Assembly: GCA_021186555.1 (NCBI GenBank) | Contig: JAJKFL010000010.1 | Coordinates: 25,814,840-25,878,839 of the forward strand | Source of the DNA: Reticulitermes speratus | Taxonomy: Eukaryota > Arthropoda > Insecta > Blattodea > Rhinotermitidae | Direction: 5' to 3' | Length of the DNA stretch: 64,000 bases | In this document: positions 56,590 through 64,000 of the stretch, piece by piece | How the letters are laid out: every line of letters begins with the position of its first letter | Position numbering within the stretch: the first letter of the stretch is position 1 | Position numbers and translations under genes: made by a program | The notes under the pieces: model-generated | Told to the model about the DNA's origin: nothing | What the model saw: the letters and a program-made list of their open reading frames with translations, nothing else | Databases searched by the model: none

Positions 56590-57170
56590 AATTTACTTCA
56601 CTTCACTTCGAAACCAAAGCACTTCACTTCACATCACTTCACACCCCTTCACTTCACATCCCTTATTTTTATTTAATCCCCACTTAAAAATCCTTACCTT
56701 GTAATGACTTTCTTGACCCTTTTTCTAAAAGTGCTTAATTTACAGGGGAAAGTCGCTAGTACGCTTGGAGGTGATTGGTTCCAGCTTTTTATGGTCCTAT
56801 TTACAAAGGAATATTTACCTACGTCTGTTCTTTGTTTCCTAGTCCTAATTTTCCGACTATGATCGTCCCTACCCAGGTAGCATGGTTTTAGCAGTCTATC
56901 CCCTATCGTTTTCCAAGCCCGTCCCCAGGTGTATGCTTTGAAAAGGGCGCATATTCGGGCTATCGCTCTACGCTGTGTCAATGTTTCCCAACCCGATTCA
57001 TTTGTATTATTTACAAATTTTGCCGCTCTCTTTTGCACGCGATTCAAAGCGCTTACCTGACCTTCTCTGTATGGGTCCCAACACACCGCTCCATACTCAA
57101 GTATCGGTCTCACAAGTGCCGTATAAGCTAAACTTTTCGTATTATTATTTGCCCTTTTGAGTATACGCAT
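56590..57170 (-). mobile_element. CR1/Jockey-like non-LTR retrotransposon, pol C-terminal part and 3' end
   Basis: The minus frame 57170-56694 encodes 158 residues. It opens with LKRANNNTKSLAYTALVRPI, then LEYGAVCWDPY, EGQVSALNRVQKRAAKFVNN, the WETLTQRRAIARICALFKAY block, RTDVGKYSFVNRTIKSWN and a final FRKRVKKVITR before the stop. LVRPILEYG-x-x-W-P followed by IE/NRVQ-[RK]-[RK]-A-A-[RK]-F and L-x-x-RR is the well-known thumb region after the reverse transcriptase of Jockey/CR1-type elements. The stretch 56594-56665 beyond the stop is cttcactt-rich and may be its 3' tail repeat. It is 5' truncated at about 57175, where family B begins. Confidence 0.88.
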
Positions 57171-57194
57171 TACGAAATGAAGAGCCTTCCATCA

Positions 57195-57590
57195 GATGTT
57201 TACAGCGTGGTGCTACAGTACACTGTTCTTGAAGATCCATTTTAATATTATCCTACCATCTACGCCTGGGTCTTCCAAGTGGTCCTCTTCCCTCAGGTCT
57301 TCCCACCAAAATCCTGTATTCACCTCTCACCCTCACCCATACGTGCTACATGCCCCGCTCACCTCACGCTTCCTGATTTGATCACCCGAATAATATTTGG
57401 TGATGAGTACAGATCATAAAGTTCCTCTTTATGTAGTTTTCTCCAGTCCCCTGTTACCCCGTCCCTCTTAGGCCCAAATATCCTCCTCAGCACCCTATTC
57501 TCGAACACCCTCAGCCTATGTTCCTCCCTCAGAGTGAGAGACCAAGTTTCACACCCATACAAAACAACCCGTCCCAAGTAATGACGTTAA
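57195..57590 (-). mobile_element. Non-LTR retrotransposon family B, internal C-terminal fragment
   Basis: The minus frame 57577-57359 reads VLYGCETWSLTLREEHRLRV, then FENRVLRRIFGPKRDGVTGD, then WRKLHKEELYDLYSSPNIIR. It is followed, after a short gap and frameshift, by RILVGRPEGRGPLGRPRRRW near 57300-57240. YGCETWSL-T-x-REEHRLRVFE-N-x-VLRRIFG is a very common signature of arthropod non-LTR retrotransposon ORFs. Its GPLGRPRRRW end links it to the copy at 42060. It stops at a junction next to the CR1/Jockey-like fragment, so two elements are adjacent or nested. Confidence 0.88.
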
Positions 57591-58449
57591 TTTCGATTTC
57601 ATTATACGAGCGTCACAAGTCACAACAGATTATTCCATGAAGTAACACTATGTCACCTTACTGCATGTCATAAAACGGTGTATAATTATTGTGGTTTGTA
57701 ATGTAGGTAAACAGTTATGCTGCTTGTTAAATCAGTCTGAAAATAAGTTTCACAGAATAATTAGTGTAAAGCTTTAATGGATATTTGTGACAAGTTTGAA
57801 ACTGCAGTGGGATTATAGCAAATGGATTATTTCAGTTTCTGTGACAGTAAACACAACACTTTTCACATGCACTGTTTATTTTGTCTACATGTTTCGGCCG
57901 CGTACGCAGGCCATCCTCAGGTGGCACTCACAAGATCACAAAATGGTAAACATATGTAGAGGTGCAGACCTCCCCTTTACACCTAACACATATGACACCG
58001 TACAGATATCTGCTCTTCGCTGTAAAGAGTAGTGTGTTGCGCGCATTCAAATGCTTAAGATTTGTAATCGTGAATGTTAAACGTCGGACTTACGGTGTTA
58101 GACGTTCGACGCCTGTGTTCGCACACCTCACACACCAGTCCCGCAGTGCGGTGACGTAATCACACTCATCCTCCACTCACAGCTCTCACGTGTACTAGCC
58201 GGCAGCCTGTGGCTCTCCACAAAGACAAACTTTCCCACAAACATCACCCGATGACTTTCCCGACATGTTGCCAGTCTTTCTCGTCCTACGTTCCATTGAC
58301 AAGGTTAATTATCCCCTCGCGTCCCCCTGCCGTAAACGATTAACTTACTGTGATTTTTTTGACAAGGGCCCCGCAGCAGAAGCTACGGACGCACCGCAGC
58401 CTTAAGGCTTATTGTGCAACCCTGTGATATAGATGGTTAGTGTTGTTTT
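57591..58449. other. Low-copy stretch with a TTTCGGCC...CCTCAGG block
   Basis: About 860 bp. Around 57890-57925 it has catgtttcggccgcgtacgc followed by aggccatcctcaggtgg. The rest is ordinary, without recognised gene. Plus ORFs 57787-58159 overlap and show no family. Confidence 0.4.
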
Positions 58450-58454
58450 ACGTT

Positions 58455-58632
58455 TTTCCAAGTAATGGAACACCGGTGGAATGAAATTGACAGGGGAAAA
58501 CCGAAGTACTCGGGGAAAACCTGTCCCAGTGTCACTTTGTCACCACAAATCCCACATGGACTGACCCGGGATCGAAACCGGACCTCAGCCGTGAGAGGCC
58601 GGCGACTAACCGCCTGAGCCATGGCACGGCCT
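58455..58632 (-). mobile_element. tRNA-derived SINE, family 2
   Basis: The minus strand reads gtgccatggctcaggcggtt (A box), then ctcacggctgaggtccggtt and tcgatcccgggtc (B box region), then gtgacactgggacaggtttt, ccccgagtacttcggttttc and ccctgtcaatttcattccac. It is an orderly match to the copy at 36139-36330. Confidence 0.87.
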
Positions 58633-58865
58633 TGTTATGTATTCTTACCCGAAATATATGGAAGATCTCAAGGACAACAATGGCTTCCGAAATTTCGTAA
58701 GACCGAATTACACATGTTTTGTTGCAGTGGCAGGATATTGTAAATACTGGAACTGAGTACAGTGTGCAGGTTATCGGAGGATTGTTTTGGTCTTCTGAAA
58801 GTGGAAGTTGTATTGGAGATTTTGTAAGTACCGGAACTATGTACAGTGTGCAGGTTATCGGAGTT
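58633..58865. other. Unique stretch with a local duplication
   Basis: About 230 bp. The words aaatactggaactgagtaca and gtgtgcaggttatcggag recur (58741-58780 and 58827-58866, slightly changed), a small 86-bp duplication next to the 39-bp array. No gene. Confidence 0.5.
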
Positions 58866-60725
58866 TGTCTTACGACAGGTCCGTAGCCTCTTCATTCCGT
58901 AGTCTGTCTTACGACAGGTCCGTAGCCTCTTCATTCTGCAGTCTGTCTTACGACAGGTCCGTAGCCACTTCATTCTGCAGTCTGTCTTACGACAGGTCCG
59001 TAGCATCTTCATTCTGCAGTCTGTCTTACGACAGGTCCGTAGCCTCTTCATTCTGCAGTCTGTCTTACGACAGGTCCGTAGCATCTTCATTCTGCAGTCT
59101 GTCTTACGACAGGTCCGTAGCCTCTTCATTCTGCAGTCTGTCTTACGACAGGTTCGTAGCCTCTTCATTCTGCAGTCTGTCTTACGACAGGTCGGTAGCC
59201 TCTTCATTCTGCAGTCTGTCTTACGACAGGTCCGTAGCCTCTTCATTCTGCAGTCTGTCTTACGACAGGTCGTAGCCTCTTCATTCTGCAGTCTGTCTTA
59301 CGACAGGTCCGTAGCCTCTTCATTCTGTAGTCTGCCTTACGACAGGTCCGTAGCCTCTTCATTCTGCAGTCTGTCTTACGACAGGTCCGTAGCCTCTTCA
59401 TTCTGCAGTCTGTCTTACGACAGGTCCGTAGCCTCTTCATTCTGCAATCTGTCTTACGACAGGTCCGTAGCCTCTTCATTCTGCAGTCTGTCTTACGACA
59501 GGTCCGTAGCCACTTCATTCTGCAGTCTGTCTTACGACAGGTCCGTAGCCTCTTCATTCTGCAGTCTGTCTTACGACAGGTCCGTAGCCTCTTCATTCTG
59601 CATTCTGTCTTACGATATGTCCGTAGCCTCTTCATTCTGCAGTCTGTCTTACGACAGGTCCGTAGCCTCTTCATTCTGCAGTCTGTCTTACGACAGGTCC
59701 GTAGCCACTTCATTCTGCAGTCTGTCTTACGACAGGTCCGTAGCCTCTTCATTCTGCAGTCTGTCTTACGACAGGTCCGAAGCATCTTCATTCTGCAGTC
59801 TGTCTTACGACAGGTCCGTAGCCTCTTCATTCTGCAGTCTGTCTTACGACAGGTCCGTAGCCTCTTCATTCTGCAGTCTGTCTTACGACAGGTCCGTAGC
59901 CACTTCATTCTGCAGTCTGTCTTACGACAGGTCCGTAGCCTCTTCATTCCGTAGTCTGTCTTACGACAGGTCCGTAGCCTCTTCATTCTGCAGTCTGTCT
60001 TACGACAGATCCGTAGCCACTTCATTCTGCAGTCTGTCTTACGACAGGTCCGTAGCCTCTTCATTCTGCAGTCTGTCTTACGACAGGTCCGTAGCCTCTT
60101 CATCCCGTAGTCTGTCTTACGACAGGTCCGTAGCCTCTTCATTCTGCAGACTGTCTTACGACAGGTCCGTAGCCTTTTCATTCTGCAGTCTGTCTTACGA
60201 CAGGTCCGTAGCCTCTTCATTCCGTAGTCTGTCTTACGACAGGTCCGTAGCCTCTTCATTCTGCAGACTGTCTTACGACAGGTCCGTAGCCTCTTCATTC
60301 TGCAGTCTGTCTTACGACAGGTCCGTAGCCTCTTCATTCCGTAGTCTGTCTTACGACAGGTCCGTAGCCTCTTCATTCTGCAGTCTGTCTTACGACAGAT
60401 CCGTAGCCACTTCATTCTGCAGTCTGTCTTACGACAGGTCCGTAGCCTCTTCATTCTGCAGTCTGTCTTACGACAGGTCCGTAGCCTCTTCATTCCGTAG
60501 TCTGTCTTACGACAGGTCCGTAGCCTCTTCATTCTGCAGACTGTCTTACGACAGGTCCGTTGCCTCTTCATTCCATAGTCTGTCTTAAGACAGGTCCGTA
60601 CCCTCTTCATTCTGCAGACTGTCTTACGACAGGTCCGTAGCCTCTTCATTCTGCAGACTGTCTTACGACAGGTCCGTAGCCTCTTCTTTCTGCAGTCTGT
60701 CTTACGACAGGTCCGTAGCCTCTTC
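58866..60725 (-). repeat. 39-bp minisatellite from retrotransposon family A, second locus (about 48 units)
   Basis: On the minus strand the same unit as at 6771-7325 (cggacctgtcgtaagacaga, ctgcagaatgaagaggcta), reached from the family A ORF end at 60725-60745 (WRTR/ENSLWK in the shifted frame). Variants tacggaatg (crossed with ctgcagaatg) and agtggct recur in a fixed order in 59940-60540, showing block duplication. Minus ORFs of 192 and 499 codons and plus ORFs up to 323 are artefacts of a 13-codon stop-free unit. Confidence 0.97.
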
Positions 60726-60885
60726 CAAAGCGAGTTCTCCACAGAGTGCGAACTAGTGCTTCCTGTTTCAATTTCTAGTATCTTCTCTTTCCCTTAAGGT
60801 CATCTAGTAACGGCTTACGTCTTCTCTCTCATCTTCCAGTCCGTCCATCCTAAATTTCCTTCAATCACGTGTTTCAGATGCAAGG
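60717..60885 (-). mobile_element. Retrotransposon family A, 3' ORF end, second copy
   Basis: The minus strand continues from the array into ctctgtggagaactcgcttt and tgaaattgaaacaggaagc-like sequence, then ccttaagggaaagagaaga and ttcaatcacgtgtttcagat read on plus. These match 6610-6775 of the first copy in reverse. It stops after about 170 bp where a plus-strand piece of the same element starts. Confidence 0.8.
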
Positions 60886-60904
60886 TGTACACGTGAAATT
60901 AAGT

Positions 60905-61121
60905 CCAGTATTGTCATGGCAAAAGCAGCAATCAACAAGAAGAATCTTTTCACCAGCAAACTGGACTTAAATTTAAGGAAGAAACTAGTAAAGTGCTACA
61001 TTTGGAGCATAGCTTTGTGTGGTGCTGAAACGTGGACACTTGGGAAAGTAGATCAGAAGTATCTGGAATGTTTCGATATGTAATGCTGGAGAAGAATGGA
61101 GAAGATCAGTTCGACCGATCG
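60905..61121 (+). mobile_element. Retrotransposon family A fragment, plus strand, with internal stop
   Basis: The plus frame reads MAKAAINKKNLFTSKLDLNL, then RKKLVKCYIWSIALCGAETW, then TLGKVDQKYLECFDM, a TAA, then CWRRMEKISSTDR. It corresponds to 6345-6500 of the first copy plus about 60 bases further 5'. It is head-to-head with the minus fragment beside it, and its 3' end passes into the 23-bp array. Confidence 0.87.
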
Positions 61122-64000
61122 TACATACAATACATACAATATCGTACATACAATACATACAATATCTTACATACAATACATATATAATATCGGACATACA
61201 ATACATACAATATCGTACATACAATGCATACAATGTCGTACATACAATACATAAAATATCGTACATATAATACATACAATATTGTACATATAATACATAC
61301 AGCATCGTACATACAATACATACAATATCGTACATAAAATACATACAATATCGTACATACAATACATACAGTTTCGTACATACAATACATATAATATCGT
61401 ACATACAATACATACAATTTCGTATATAAAATACATACAACATCGTACATATAATACATAAAATATCGTACATACAATGCATACAATATCGTATATACAA
61501 TACATAAAATATCGTACATACAATACATACAATATCTTACATACAATACATAAAATTTCGTACATACAAAACATACAATATCGTACATACAATACATACA
61601 ATATCGTACATACAATACATAAAATATCGTACATACAATACATACAATATCGTACATAAAATACATACAATATCCTACATTCAATACATACAATATCGTA
61701 CATACAATACATACAATTTCATACATACAATACATACAATTTCGTACATACAATACATACAATATCGTACATTAGTACATAAAATATCGTACATACAATA
61801 TATACAATATCGTACATACAATACATACAATATCGTACATAAAATACATAAAATTTTGTATATACATTACCTAAAATATCGTACATAATATACATAGATA
61901 TACGTACATCTACATACAATACATACTACAATATACATTATACATTACAATACGTACAATGTTCGTACTTACAAATACGTACAAATGTACATAAAATATC
62001 GTACTACAATAATGTACAATATTAATACATAATAAATTCGTACATACAATACATAAAATATTCGTACATACAATAAATACAAATATACGTTATATACAAT
62101 ACATACAATTTCGTACATACAATATACATATACAATTTCGTACATACAATACATACAATGTCGTACATACAATACATACAATTTGTACATAAATACATAC
62201 AATTTCGTACATACAATACATACAATATCGTACATACAATACGTAAAATATCGTACATACAATACATACATATTCGACATACAATACATACAATTTCGTA
62301 CATACAATACATACAATATCGTACATACACAATACGTACAATATCGTACATACAATACATACAATATCGTACATACATTACATACAATTTCGTACATACA
62401 ATACATACCATTTCGTACATACAATACATAAAATATCGTACATACAATACGTACAATATCGTACATACGATACATACAATATCGTACATACAATACGTAC
62501 AATATCGTACATACAATACATACAATATTCGTAATACAATACGTACAATATCGTACATACAATACATAAAATGTCGTACATACAATACATACAATTTCGT
62601 ACATATTAACACATAATATTTCGTACATACAATACATACAATATCGTAAATACAATACGTAGAATATCGTACATACAATACATACAATATCGTACATACA
62701 ATACATACAATTTCGTACATAATAAATACATACCATTTCGTACATACAATACATACAATATCGTACATACAATACGTACAATATCGTACATCAAACATAC
62801 GTACAATATCGTACATACAATACATAAAAATTCGTAATAAAATACATACAAACATCGTACATTATAATACATAAAATATTCGTACATTACAATGCATACA
62901 AATTATCGTCAACATATACAATACATAAAATATCGTACATACAATACATAAACTATATCTTACATTACAATACATACAATTCGTACATACAAAAACATAC
63001 AATATCGTACATACAATACATACAATATCGTACATACAATACATAAAATATTGTACATACAATACATACAATATCGTACATAAAATACAATACAATAATC
63101 CTACATTCAATACATACAATATCGTACATACAATACATACAATTTACATACATACAATCACATTACAATTTCGTACATACAATACATACAATATCGTAAC
63201 ACATATGTACATACATAATATCGTACATACAATATATACAATATCGTACATACAATACATACAATATCGTACATACAATACATAAAATTTTGTATATACA
63301 TTACTAAAATATCGTACATAATATACATACAATATTCGTACATACAATACATACAATATCATACATACAATACGTACAATGTCGTACTTACAATACGTAC
63401 AATATCGTACATAAAATACGTACAATATCGTACATACAATACATATAATATCGTACATAAAATACACACAATTTCGTACATACAATACATACAATATCGT
63501 ACATACAATACGTACAATATCGTACATACAATACATACAATGTCGTACATACAATACATACAATATATACAATGTCGTACATAAAATACGTCAATATCGT
63601 ACATACAATACGTACAATATCGTACATACAATACGTACAATATCGTACATATAATACATACAATTTCGTACATACAATACATAAAATTTCGTACATACAA
63701 TACATACCATTTCGTACATACAATACATACAATATCGTACATAAAATACGTACAGTATCGTACATACAATACATACAATATCGTACATACAATACGTACA
63801 ATATCGTACATACAATACATACAATATCGAACATACAATACGTACAATATCGTACATACAATACATAAAATATCGTACATACAATACATACAATTTCGTA
63901 CATAAAATACATACAATTTCGTACATACAATACATACAATATCGTACATACAATACGTACAATATCGTACATACAATACATACAATATCGTACATACAAT
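61121..64000 (+). repeat. 23-bp minisatellite grown from retrotransposon family A (about 120 units), runs off the window
   Basis: Unit cgtacatacaatacatacaa followed by tat. Its core (aatatcgtacatacaata) is found once in the intact family A copy at 6544-6561. Variants acgtac, aaaata and tttcg are frequent. From about 61920 to 63200 indels increase. Many ORFs on both strands (Tyr/Cys/Met/Ile-rich on minus) are artefacts. Confidence 0.96.

Noticed and set aside
59243-60742. 499-codon Arg/Lys/Cys-rich ORF (MKRLRTCRKTDCR units)
   Set aside because: Translation of the 39-bp satellite. It is out of frame with the retrotransposon ORF from which the repeat arose (PVVRQTAE) and has no sign of selection visible by eye.
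61106-63999. Tyr/Cys/Met-rich ORFs that look like membrane or cysteine-rich peptides
   Set aside because: They are six-frame shadows of the 23-bp array.

Overview
This is eukaryotic, almost certainly insect, nuclear DNA. There is no bacterial gene organisation. The only convincing host gene has GT-AG introns and encodes an ionotropic receptor (IR), an arthropod/protostome chemosensory family. The retrotransposon and SINE families look like those I associate with Blattodea (cockroaches and termites). That placement is from memory and would need a search. About two thirds of the window (roughly 43 of 64 kb by summing array lengths) is tandem repeat, in more than 25 arrays with unit lengths of about 13 to 114 bp.

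The most important content is not an open reading frame of any length. It is a set of six short minus-strand exons in the unique islands between the repeats: 53637-53805 (start codon and signal peptide), 44735-44870, 36441-36624, 14274-14576, 9317-9420 and 6056-6229. Each has consensus-like splice sites, and the intron phases run 1,2,0,0,2 without a clash. Joined, they read as the N-terminal domain and ligand-binding S1 half of a divergent IR. The last exons carry the family signatures GGFFGSLW and YGSEKNGSWTGMIGML. The channel (M1, pore, M2), S2 and M3 are not seen and should lie left of position 6056, probably beyond the window. The gene therefore spans more than 47 kb for about 356 codons. 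Its introns are about 8.8, 8.1, 21.9, 4.9 and 3.1 kb and are filled mostly with minisatellites. A decayed IR-like exon (20674-20848) lies in the largest intron.

The second theme is where the satellites come from. Two 39-bp arrays (6771-7325 on plus, 58866-60725 on minus) are expansions of the 3' end of one non-LTR retrotransposon ORF. A 23-bp array (61121-64000) grows out of another point of the same retrotransposon. A 91-bp array (about 51250-53230) grows out of the body of a tRNA-derived SINE. A 114-bp repeat occurs as five separate arrays (15050-20516, 29370-32562, 43125-43920, 44010-44470, inverted 49430-49975), each joined on the same side to the same single-copy tail, so it is an interspersed element with an internal tandem array.

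Other mobile DNA includes two tRNA-related SINE families, 3' ends of a second non-LTR family, a CR1/Jockey-like pol C-terminus (56694-57170), a relic pol fragment (about 50400-50650) and a foldback element (26707-26942). Long ORFs of up to 989 codons are by-products of stop-free repeat units and are not annotated as genes. Parts of several arrays, notably 15200-17250, show dense single-base deletions that look like assembly or consensus error.
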